From: Clostridiaceae bacterium
GTDB lineage: Bacteria > Bacillota_A > Clostridia > Acetivibrionales > Acetivibrionaceae
NCBI GenBank assembly: GCA_012513545.1
Contig: JAAZCB010000771.1
Location: 1-11,672, forward strand
Direction of reading: 5' to 3'
DNA length: 11,672 bases
This document shows, in pieces, positions 1 through 5,875 of the stretch (the first letter of the stretch is position 1; every line of letters starts with the position of its first letter). Both the position numbers and the translations under genes were made by a program. The notes beneath the pieces were generated by a model. That model did not search any database. It saw only the letters and a list, made by a program, of their open reading frames with translations, and was not told the DNA's origin.

Positions 1-609
1 AATGTTATAATTTATACTTTTAAACCCGCCACCATGCTTTCGAAGATTATTCCCAAAACATCAGACGAAGCCCAGTATAATATCGCTTATCCCGTAGCTG
101 CTGCCATAATAAATGGAGATTTTGGCTTAAATCAAATTAAGGAGGAATCTTTTGAGAATCCGGATATAATATCGATGATGAGCAAGCTTTCCTTTCAAGC
201 TGATCCTGATATTGATAAGCAATTTCCCCAAAAGCGTATATGCCGTGCCGAGATAATCACTAATAATAATGAAAAATATATTTCATCGGATTGCGAACCA
301 AGGGGTGAAGCCCATGAGAATATTGGCATAAAATGGATAAGCGAAAAGTTTAAACGTATAACCGAACCCTTAATAACAGATGACTTTAAGGATTACATAC
401 TTGATATAATGGAAAAGGAGCTTGACTTTTCAATAGTTAAGCTTGTTGATGAGATAAATGCCAATTTAAAATCATTAGAAAAGGCTCCTTGTCATTTGTT
501 GGGTTTTGAAAATACTAACGTTGAAAAAACAAACTGGAAGAAATCAGCGGAATTTCTAGTAACAAGAGATAGTCGTAATGTATATAAGAATCTCAAATTA
601 AGGATATAA
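1..609 (+). CDS. MmgE/PrpD family protein, C-terminal part (5' end outside window)
   Basis: The frame is open from base 1 through the first ATG (34), so this is the 3' part of a longer gene (202 codons visible; the family is usually about 450 residues). The visible part matches the MmgE/PrpD C-terminal domain: the stretch reading EAQYNIAYPVAAAIINGDFG, then a charged segment with EIITNNNEKY and the PRGEAHEN turn. The family contains 2-methylcitrate dehydratase, cis-aconitate decarboxylase and iminodisuccinate epimerase; the catalytic N-terminal domain is not visible, so the reaction cannot be assigned. About 55 residues follow the point where family members usually end (after LVDEINANLK), which may be a normal extension or read-through into non-homologous sequence. 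It is convergent with the regulator operon on the other strand and separated from the opine dehydrogenase operon by it. Family call fairly sure, function open. Confidence 0.75.
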   Translation, partial: NVIIYTFKPATMLSKIIPKTSDEAQYNIAYPVAAAIINGDFGLNQIKEESFENPDIISMMSKLSFQADPDIDKQFPQKRICRAEIITNNNEKYISSDCEPRGEAHENIGIKWISEKFKRITEPLITDDFKDYILDIMEKELDFSIVKLVDEINANLKSLEKAPCHLLGFENTNVEKTNWKKSAEFLVTRDSRNVYKNLKLRI

Positions 610-632
610 AATAGGAAGGAAATTTTAATCTG

Positions 633-797
633 ATGATTCGTCGTGGCTATAAAAATTGTGATGCAAAAATTACTGATAATATTTTATTCTTTAATCTGGG
701 AAGCACAACATTTTCAAAGGGCAGCAAAGCAAGTTTCGAAATAATAGAAATTAAAGAAGGCAATATAAACAGCAGAGTTGTACCTTTAGAAAATTAA
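633..797 (+). pseudogene. Probable remnant of a YfcE-type metallophosphoesterase (C-terminus only)
   Basis: A 54-codon frame follows the MmgE/PrpD stop by 23 bases, with AGGAAGGA at 613-620 as a possible ribosome binding site at rather long spacing. The product resembles the last third of YfcE/MJ0936-like calcineurin phosphoesterases. GYKNCDAKI sits where GHTHxPxxxxI is expected, NLGSTTFSKGSKASFEIIEI matches the NPGSxxxPRxxxxxSyxiiei strand-loop-strand, and the frame ends in a VPLEN-like strand. All N-terminal metal motifs (DxH, GD, GNH(D/E)) are absent and the last motif GHTH is altered, so it cannot be an active phosphoesterase. The frame is open for six codons upstream of the ATG, to a TAG at 612-614, and similarity may begin there (LMIRRGY resembles the strand before GHTH). 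I read it as a deletion relic. The alternative is an unrelated small protein. Confidence 0.5.
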
Positions 798-851
798 ACA
801 CTTATAAAATATATTTTAGGAACTGACATTATTTGTAAGTGTTATTTTTTT
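797..851 (+). terminator. Intrinsic terminator after the MmgE/PrpD region, possibly bidirectional
   Basis: AACACTTATAAA (797-808) pairs with TTTGTAAGTGTT (832-843), a 12-bp stem with one G-U pair and a 23-base loop. It is followed by ATTTTTTT ending at 851. The hairpin overlaps the remnant's stop codon. On the minus strand it lies 22 bases past the stop of the AAA+ regulator, with a weaker T-rich tail (TTAATTTT), so it may serve both converging units. Confidence 0.7.
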
Positions 852-872
852 CATTAAATTATTTTTTAATAT

Positions 873-1898
873 CTATAATTTTCTTTTGCTTTGAGATTTT
901 TTTGCTATGGATAATTTGCGTGAAATTGCTGAAGGTGCTGTCCCTAAAGCATATGCCGCCTTGCGAAGGCTTCCAAATTTTTTTATATATTGTTTAATTA
1001 TATATAACTCATATTCCGCAACCATATCTTTAAGAGTACGATTTTCATCAATATCTATAAATGCAGGATTAAGTAGAACCTGTGTATTCCTTGAATTAAT
1101 ACTTGCTGATTTCGTATATCGTTCCAATAATTTAACATTATTAATTATTTCCTGTGGAGAAATCATTACCATGCGTTCAATAGTTTGCTTTAATTCCATA
1201 ATGTTTTTTGGCCAGTTATAATGAATTAATGCATTGAAAATTTCCGGTCCAAAAAAGCATTGAGCATGATGTTTTTTATTGCTCTCTTCAAGAAAGAATA
1301 AAGACAGAAGTTCAATATCTTCAGGACGCTCTCTTAATGGTAGAAGCTTTATTTTTACTTTGCCGAGCAAATGATAAAGTTCATTCAAAAATAAATTTTT
1401 TTTGACAAATTCTTGAAGGTCTTGATTTGTTATAGAAACAATACGGAAATTAGTCAAGGAGTTTTTTTGCTTTAAAAAATCTAATAATTTTTTCTGTATT
1501 TCAATTGGTATCTTAGATACTTCATCTAATAATACGGTTCCTCCGATAGATGTATTGAATATTCCGTTATCACCTGCATCAATATTTGATCTTTCATTAT
1601 TGCCAAAAAGTTCCTTTTCATATAAAATTATCGGTGTAGTTGCACAATTAAAACGTAAATATGAATTTTTGGCTCTAGGGCTGTTTTGATGAATATATTC
1701 AGCATACAATTCTTTTCCTGTTCCCGGCTCTCCGCATATAAGAACCGGTTTATCAGATAGCAATGCTTTATTTAATACGTGTATTTGTTCAATCATATAT
1801 TTGTTGCAAGTTAAAATTTTCCCGTAAGTGTATTCATCAAATGATCCGCAAAAAATTATTTTTCCGTTATTTATTTTATATAATGGAGTCGGTTTCAT
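873..1898 (-). CDS. Degenerate sigma-54-activator-type AAA+ regulator (TyrR-like) with Fis-type HTH
   Basis: The 341-residue protein has only about 26 residues before an AAA+ domain, so no sensor domain is seen. Walker A is GEPGTGKE (56-63), the sensor-type segment after it contains FNCATTP (83-89), and Walker B is GGTVLLDEV (119-127). A C-terminal Fis-like HTH lies at about 287-335 (LRKAAYALGTAPSAISRKL). Features needed for sigma-54 activation are gone. ELFG is followed by NNERSNIDAG instead of a GAFTGA loop, FLNELYHLLGK replaces the usual FRxDLYYRLN (both arginine-finger positions are leucine), and YNWPKNIMEL has methionine where sensor II arginine (GNVREL) is expected. It probably works as a TyrR-like DNA-binding regulator at sigma-70 promoters, possibly nucleotide-binding but not hydrolysing. 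Its ribosome binding site (AGAGGTG on the minus strand, 1903-1909) overlaps the stop of the upstream RpiR gene; the gap is 9 bases, so the two form an operon. Confidence 0.85.
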   Translation of the reverse strand: MKPTPLYKINNGKIIFCGSFDEYTYGKILTCNKYMIEQIHVLNKALLSDKPVLICGEPGTGKELYAEYIHQNSPRAKNSYLRFNCATTPIILYEKELFGNNERSNIDAGDNGIFNTSIGGTVLLDEVSKIPIEIQKKLLDFLKQKNSLTNFRIVSITNQDLQEFVKKNLFLNELYHLLGKVKIKLLPLRERPEDIELLSLFFLEESNKKHHAQCFFGPEIFNALIHYNWPKNIMELKQTIERMVMISPQEIINNVKLLERYTKSASINSRNTQVLLNPAFIDIDENRTLKDMVAEYELYIIKQYIKKFGSLRKAAYALGTAPSAISRKLSIAKKSQSKRKL

Positions 1899-1907
1899 TC
1901 TACACCT

Positions 1908-2729
1908 CTAAAAAAAGAATTCCATACTCTGTGTCAATTCGTCATATTTCTGAAGTTTTTGGAACAAAACTGTCCTGTCTTTAGCACCTATATAAATAGA
2001 AAGAACATTTAATATCATAAAAGCAGATGTATAGGATGTTGTATAGTCATATGAATGTATAGGCACTACTAAGAAATAATTCGATATTTCAGCCAGGGGA
2101 GATTCTTGATAATCAGTGATTGAAACAATGTTATAACCGCTTTTTTTAAGAGTGTTAAGAAGTGCTATATTACTTTTGGAATATCTTGAAAACCCAAAGG
2201 CTAAAACCATTGAGGATTTATCCATGTTTAAAATAGTGCTTATGTAATTACTAGCTACTCCATCTAATCTGATGGCTCGTATACCGTTTACATTTAATAT
2301 ATATGTTGCGTAATATGATAGAGGTACACTCCCCATTATGTAGACACATGAAGCTGCCAGCAAGTCTTGGGCAAGTCGATCCAATGCCTCAAGATTCAAA
2401 TCATTGCTGAGTTCAGTGATGTTACTCAGTTCATATCTTGCAACCAAATCGATGATACTTCTTATTGAATTTTGGGATAATTCCTTTGATTCCGACAGTT
2501 CTTGATTTTGTAGTTCTCGTAAGGCTTTCTTAAAAGCAATCATATCGTCAAAACCCAGTGCTGAAAAAAATTCATTCATTTCATCACGGGTACATTTTGC
2601 AAAATAACAAAGCTTGTCAAACGTGCTGTATAATACCGAGTCAAGGTTTTTCACTACATAATCAAGGATTTCTTCTGATACTTGTTTTTTTGCATTTTTT
2701 AGTAAATTTTTTTTGATCGAATTTGACAT
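1908..2729 (-). CDS. RpiR/MurR-family transcriptional regulator (HTH + SIS)
   Basis: The 273-residue cytosolic DNA-binding regulator has an N-terminal HTH_6 domain at about residues 31-72 (STFDKLCYFAKCTRDEMNEF, then ALGFDDMIAFKKALREL). A linker leads to a C-terminal SIS domain at about 118-250 with VYIMGSVPLSYYA (129-141), AFGFSRYSKSNIALLNTLKK (177-196) and ITDYQESPLAEISNYFLVVP (204-223). SIS domains in this family bind phosphosugars or similar anionic ligands; the ligand here is unknown. An AGGAGG (2741-2746, read on the minus strand) lies 11 bases before the ATG, and a TTTACT-17-TATATT promoter lies just upstream. It is first in the two-gene minus-strand operon and divergent from the opine dehydrogenase operon, the usual position for a local regulator. 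A palindrome inside its own promoter suggests autoregulation. Family call sure; ligand and target are inferred. Confidence 0.9.
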   Translation of the reverse strand: MSNSIKKNLLKNAKKQVSEEILDYVVKNLDSVLYSTFDKLCYFAKCTRDEMNEFFSALGFDDMIAFKKALRELQNQELSESKELSQNSIRSIIDLVARYELSNITELSNDLNLEALDRLAQDLLAASCVYIMGSVPLSYYATYILNVNGIRAIRLDGVASNYISTILNMDKSSMVLAFGFSRYSKSNIALLNTLKKSGYNIVSITDYQESPLAEISNYFLVVPIHSYDYTTSYTSAFMILNVLSIYIGAKDRTVLFQKLQKYDELTQSMEFFF

Positions 2730-2767
2730 ATTTATTAGTTCCTCCTGTATATGATGAATGTATCCTA

Positions 2768-2796
2768 AATATAAAACGTTTTATTGCAAAAGTAAA
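2768..2796 (-). promoter_or_regulatory. Predicted sigma-70 promoter of the RpiR-type regulator operon
   Basis: Read on the minus strand, a -35 box TTTACT (2796-2791) and a -10 box TATATT (2773-2768) are separated by exactly 17 bases. Transcription would start near 2761, giving a leader of about 30 bases with AGGAGG in it. The spacer holds a perfect palindrome (2771-2784). Confidence 0.6.
2771..2784. promoter_or_regulatory. 14-bp perfect palindrome in the RpiR-type promoter (operator candidate)
   Basis: ATAAAACGTTTTAT reads the same on both strands and overlaps the -10 box and spacer of the minus-strand promoter. A protein bound here would block RNA polymerase, as expected for an autoregulator. 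In such A+T-rich DNA a 14-bp palindrome with a central CG is less likely by chance than an all-A/T one, but binding is inferred. Confidence 0.45.
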
Positions 2797-2854
2797 GCAC
2801 TATATGGTTTGAAGAAAGTTCTTTATATATATTATAAGTAAAACCAAACAAATC

Positions 2855-2878
2855 TTATGTTCTAATAATAGAACATAA
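2855..2878. promoter_or_regulatory. Inverted repeat with 10-bp arms, shared operator candidate
   Basis: TTATGTTCTA - ATAA - TAGAACATAA is a perfect 10-bp inverted repeat with a 4-base spacer. It lies in the middle of the divergent region, about 58 bases upstream of the minus-strand -35 and about 86 bases upstream of the plus-strand -35. A further ATGTTC half site lies at 2940-2945, about 20 bases upstream of the plus-strand -35. It is a likely site for one of the two divergent regulators. There is no T-run after it, so it is not a terminator. Confidence 0.55.
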
Positions 2879-2892
2879 AGCATATTATATTT

Positions 2893-2910
2893 ATATTATA
2901 AGCATAATAT
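2893..2910. repeat. A+T-rich inverted repeat (7-bp arms) in the divergent region
   Basis: ATATTAT - AAGC - ATAATAT has the same 4-base spacing as the stronger repeat 15 bases before it. The arms contain only A and T, so chance is a real alternative. It is recorded as a possible second, weaker operator. Confidence 0.3.
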
Positions 2911-2964
2911 TATATTAAATCAATAGAAAAATAGAAATAATGTTCAAAACAGGCAACAAAATGC

Positions 2965-2992
2965 TTGACTTATTAAAGAAATCATATATAAT
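2965..2992 (+). promoter_or_regulatory. Predicted sigma-70 promoter of the opine dehydrogenase/ABC transporter operon
   Basis: A -35 box TTGACT (2965-2970) and a consensus -10 box TATAAT (2987-2992) are spaced by 16 bases. Transcription would start near 2999-3000. That leaves no leader for the ATG at 3005 but about 30 bases before the ATG at 3029, which supports the downstream start for the opine dehydrogenase. Confidence 0.65.
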
Positions 2993-3016
2993 AAATTTTA
3001 ACGAATGTTATATAAT

Positions 3017-3022
3017 GGGGAT
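3017..3022 (+). promoter_or_regulatory. Ribosome binding site that decides the opine dehydrogenase start
   Basis: GGGGAT lies 6 bases before the ATG at 3029, whereas the in-frame ATG at 3005 has no purine-rich site before it. The match to the anti-Shine-Dalgarno sequence is only moderate. Confidence 0.5.
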
Positions 3023-3028
3023 AGATGT

Positions 3029-4108
3029 ATGAAAGTGGCTGTTTTAGGATCGGGTAACGGCGCTCATGCAATTGCGTTTGAATGGGCAAAAGCAGGGCAT
3101 GACATTTACATTTATGATTTTGAGCCGTTTTCTAAAAATATAGAAGCGATAAATAATGCAGGTGGTATTAAATCTAAGGGTGAGTTGGAGGGTTTTCAAA
3201 AAATAGCATATGCCGGTCATGATATTTTTAAGGTTTTGGTTGATGCCAAATTAATATTTGTGACAGGTCCTGCCTACAGCACAGAGCCTTTCGGTGAAAC
3301 ATGCAAGCCCTATGTTAAAACAGGACAGAATTATGTAATATGCCCGGGTTCATGCGGAGGAAGTATTGCTTTTAAAAATGCCCTAGGCCTTGAATTAAGG
3401 GATGAATCAGTTATTGTTTCGGAAACATCCACATTGCCATATGCCGTAAGGCTTGTGGGGGATGCAGAGATATTTGTTTTTAACAGATTGAAGGGTGGTT
3501 TTTCTCTTGCTGCTCTACCTTCAAAATACAATAAATCTGTTTATGATAAGTTGGTTAAGGTTTTTGAAAACATTGTCATGGCTGATAATGTTTTGCAAAC
3601 AACCTTGCAAAATGCAAATCCGGTAATTCATCCGGCTGTATCTTTACTTAATGCGGCATTAATAGAAAGAACGGGTGGTAAATTCCTTTTTTATGAAGAA
3701 GGAATAACAAAATCTGTCGGAAGGGTTATCAAGGCTGTGGACGAGGAAAGAATAGAGATTGGAAGGAAGTTAGGTGTTAACGTTGTCAGAGACCCTGAAA
3801 TGGGAGTTGTTCAGGGGTATATGGTTGAAGCAACTTATGATATTGGTTATTCCAAGGCCCCAGGTTTTAAGGGTATAAAGGCACAATCAAAATTAGATCA
3901 CAGATACTTTAATGAAGATGTGGGATATGGTTTGGTGTTTTTAACGGATTTAGGAAGGTATGCAGGTGTCGATACACCCTGCATGGATGCTTTGGTTAAA
4001 TTGATATCTCTTGCAATGGGCAGGGATTATAAATCGGAAAAGGCAAGAACAATGGAAGGACTAGGCTTGAGTCAATATAGTTTGGATGAATTAAAAAAAA
4101 TATTATAA
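3029..4108 (+). CDS. Opine dehydrogenase (NAD/NADP octopine/nopaline dehydrogenase family)
   Basis: This predicted 359-residue cytosolic enzyme belongs to a family that reversibly joins the amino group of an amino acid to a 2-oxo acid (often pyruvate), using NAD(P)H, to give an N-(1-carboxyalkyl) amino acid (opine). The N-terminal Rossmann domain begins MKVAVLGSGNGAHA (GxGNGA at 7-12). The octopine-DH domain follows with NPVIHPAVSLLNAALIE (197-213), where H201 sits at the family's catalytic histidine. Further conserved segments are DEERIEIGRKLG (238-249) and EDVGYGLVFL (296-305) with TPCMDALVKL (316-325). Length matches bacterial N-(carboxyethyl)norvaline dehydrogenase-type enzymes. Start 3029 is preferred over 3005 because of the promoter position, the ribosome binding site and the Rossmann strand at the very N-terminus. 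It is the first gene of the operon, 31 bases before the transporter SBP. The substrate pair cannot be read from sequence. Confidence 0.88.
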   Translation: MKVAVLGSGNGAHAIAFEWAKAGHDIYIYDFEPFSKNIEAINNAGGIKSKGELEGFQKIAYAGHDIFKVLVDAKLIFVTGPAYSTEPFGETCKPYVKTGQNYVICPGSCGGSIAFKNALGLELRDESVIVSETSTLPYAVRLVGDAEIFVFNRLKGGFSLAALPSKYNKSVYDKLVKVFENIVMADNVLQTTLQNANPVIHPAVSLLNAALIERTGGKFLFYEEGITKSVGRVIKAVDEERIEIGRKLGVNVVRDPEMGVVQGYMVEATYDIGYSKAPGFKGIKAQSKLDHRYFNEDVGYGLVFLTDLGRYAGVDTPCMDALVKLISLAMGRDYKSEKARTMEGLGLSQYSLDELKKIL

Positions 4109-4126
4109 ATAATAAAAAATTTATAT

Positions 4127-4131
4127 GGAGG
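4127..4131 (+). promoter_or_regulatory. Ribosome binding site that decides the SBP start
   Basis: GGAGG lies 8 bases before the ATG at 4140. The earlier in-frame ATG at 4125 overlaps this site and has no site of its own, so it is unlikely to be used. Confidence 0.75.
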
Positions 4132-4139
4132 ATGTAAAA

Positions 4140-5798
4140 ATGAAGAAATGTAAACGTTTAATCTCTATGATGGTATTGTTGATGTTGTTTATTTCAACTC
4201 TTACAGCATGTACATCTCAGGAACCTCCTGCTTCTGCAATACCTGAAACAGAAAATGGTGATGAATTGGAAGAATCAGAAGAGTCTCCCCTTAAGGATGA
4301 TCGTTATGGGGGTGATTTAGTAATTGCCACATCTTATATTTCCAACACTTTGGACCCTCATTATTCAGCAGGCGCTACAGCAAATTATCAATGGATGCAG
4401 TATGTATATGAAAATGCCATATGTTTAGGTGCAGACGGAAAATATTATCCACAAATTTGCGATTTTGAATATGCCGAAGATGGACTATCCCTCAAGCTTA
4501 CGGTTCGTGACTACTATTTTTCGGACGGAACCAAGGTTACTATTGATGATGTTGTTGCATCCTTTGAACGTGCAGGGAAAGTTGGAGGTTCCTTCTACAC
4601 TAAGGTTATGAGTTTGGTAACGGATACAAAAATTGAAGGAAACAGCGTAACATATACCTTTAGCTCGGTTGGAGTAACAACTTTGACAGAGATCGCAGAT
4701 GTTAGAGGACCGGGCTACATAATGCCGAAAAGAATCATTGATAAGTTAGGCGAGGGAAATCAAATAACCGATATGGCAGATGTTATAGGTACAGGCTGCT
4801 ATGTATTGACAAAGTATGATCCTGATGTAGAAATAGTTTTGTCTAGAAATGAGAATTATGTTGTTACTGATTTTGGTGGAACCGGAATTGCGGCACCTCA
4901 TAATGCCTATATGGATACAATTACATTTTCTGTGAATACTGACAGCAATTCAAGAACCGCGGGGATGATTGCAGGTGATTACAGCATTGGGGGCATAACT
5001 TCCGATATGGCTCCATACGCAGAAAAGATTGGATTAAGAAAACACTTACTGTCCAATCAATGGACCCATGCCATATTCTTTAACCTGTCAGAAGAAAACA
5101 AGGACAGCATAGTTCAGAATAAGAATTTCCGTAAGGCCGTAAGAGCTGCTTTGGATATGGATGCAATAATGCTGTCTATATTTGAAGGTGACAGCACCAG
5201 ATATGAGCTGGAACCAAGTGCAATTCCTGCAAGCAACAAAACTTACTATAACGAAATACTTAAAAATGCCGACTATAATATAAAAGATAAAGAATTAGCC
5301 AAAAAATATCTTGAAGAATCGGGATACAATGGAGAAGAAATTACATGGTTAGTATCCGAAGGAAGTGCATTTTATCGGGCTGCAGTTGCAGCAATACAGA
5401 TGCTTGAGGATATAGGCATAAAAGTTAACCTTTGGGTGGTTGACAGCGGTTCCCACGGCTCATTGCGTGCAGACCCTGCAGCCGGCCATGATATCGGTGC
5501 ATGGGAAACTCAAAAAGCAATGATAAATCCTGCTGAGCAATCAAGTCTTGTAACCGGTACCGCTGCCGGATGGTGGACAAATGATACCAAGACGGAATTA
5601 CTTAAGAAAATGCAGGGTACAATAACCGGCTCTGAAGAAAGCGTAGCTGCATACAAGGCTTTTTGCGAGTTGGTGGCTGAAGAAGTACCTTATATAGTAT
5701 TTGGGACGGGAAAAACATTAACTTATACCCAGCCAAATGTTGAGCTTAACTATGAAGGTATAATTTCCTATTACTGGAACACTTATTTCACCGAATGA
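4140..5798 (+). CDS. ABC transporter substrate-binding lipoprotein, family 5 (DppA/OppA/NikA type)
   Basis: This 552-residue extracytoplasmic receptor delivers its ligand to the permease pair encoded downstream. It has a lipoprotein signal peptide: MKKCKR basic start, hydrophobic core 7-20 and lipobox LTAC with C24 as the lipidated residue. A glutamate-rich linker follows (about 36-50), then the SBP_bac_5 fold. GGDLVIATSYISNTLDPHYS (57-76) is the usual first strand and 'LDP' loop, and FSDGTKVTIDDVVASFERA (127-145) is the family signature. The family binds peptides, nickel, opines and metallophores, and ligand choice cannot be read from sequence. Placement directly behind an opine dehydrogenase suggests, but does not prove, an opine-type ligand. 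The gene ends just before a strong hairpin, which should raise its transcript relative to the permease genes. Confidence 0.92.
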   Translation: MKKCKRLISMMVLLMLFISTLTACTSQEPPASAIPETENGDELEESEESPLKDDRYGGDLVIATSYISNTLDPHYSAGATANYQWMQYVYENAICLGADGKYYPQICDFEYAEDGLSLKLTVRDYYFSDGTKVTIDDVVASFERAGKVGGSFYTKVMSLVTDTKIEGNSVTYTFSSVGVTTLTEIADVRGPGYIMPKRIIDKLGEGNQITDMADVIGTGCYVLTKYDPDVEIVLSRNENYVVTDFGGTGIAAPHNAYMDTITFSVNTDSNSRTAGMIAGDYSIGGITSDMAPYAEKIGLRKHLLSNQWTHAIFFNLSEENKDSIVQNKNFRKAVRAALDMDAIMLSIFEGDSTRYELEPSAIPASNKTYYNEILKNADYNIKDKELAKKYLEESGYNGEEITWLVSEGSAFYRAAVAAIQMLEDIGIKVNLWVVDSGSHGSLRADPAAGHDIGAWETQKAMINPAEQSSLVTGTAAGWWTNDTKTELLKKMQGTITGSEESVAAYKAFCELVAEEVPYIVFGTGKTLTYTQPNVELNYEGIISYYWNTYFTE

Positions 5799-5818
5799 TG
5801 ATGAGCGTTAATTGTGGA

Positions 5819-5846
5819 GGGGGATGGCTCATCCCCCCATCTTTTT
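5819..5846 (+). terminator. Hairpin between SBP and permease genes (attenuating terminator)
   Basis: GGGGGATG (5819-5826) pairs perfectly with CATCCCCC (5830-5837) around a GCT loop, and TTTTT follows at 5842-5846 after four bases. It lies 20 bases past the SBP stop and 29 bases before the first permease. Hairpins here in peptide-type ABC operons commonly cause partial termination or protect the SBP message so the receptor is made in excess. The 5-base T-run, set off by CATC, suggests incomplete termination. Confidence 0.75.
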
Positions 5847-5861
5847 GAGATTTTATTAAGA

Positions 5862-5868
5862 AGGGAGA
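5862..5868 (+). promoter_or_regulatory. Ribosome binding site of the TTG-initiated permease gene
   Basis: AGGGAGA lies 7 bases before the TTG at 5876. No in-frame ATG upstream or nearby gives the conserved permease N-terminus, so this site supports the rare start codon. Confidence 0.65.
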
Positions 5869-5875
5869 AGATCCT

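Noticed and set aside
907..1221. Plus-strand open frame of 104 codons
   Set aside because: It is the complement of the conserved AAA+/HTH coding region on the minus strand and shows no recognisable protein pattern.
2809..2837. TTGAAG-17-TTATAA as a second plus-strand promoter
   Set aside because: Weak -10 match in a purely A+T-rich stretch, far from any start codon and much poorer than the promoter at 2965-2992.
2881..2940. Repeated TATTATA-like words as a possible direct-repeat array or origin-type element
   Set aside because: Irregular spacing and pure A/T composition explain the repetition; no DnaA-box pair (TTATCCACA) or regular unit is visible.
2952..2964. GG ... GC pair resembling a sigma-54 -24/-12 promoter upstream of the opine dehydrogenase
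   Set aside because: The gap between GG and GC is 9 bases instead of 10, the flanking bases match poorly, a good sigma-70 promoter overlaps it, and the local AAA+ regulator lacks GAFTGA.
3005..3028. Eight-residue N-terminal extension of the opine dehydrogenase from the ATG at 3005
   Set aside because: No ribosome binding site, it sits about 5 bases after the predicted transcription start, and the Rossmann strand begins directly at the ATG at 3029.
4104..4125. Small TATAAAT/ATTTATA hairpin between the opine dehydrogenase and SBP genes
   Set aside because: Seven A-T pairs only, no T-run after it, and it overlaps the SBP ribosome binding region; not a credible terminator.
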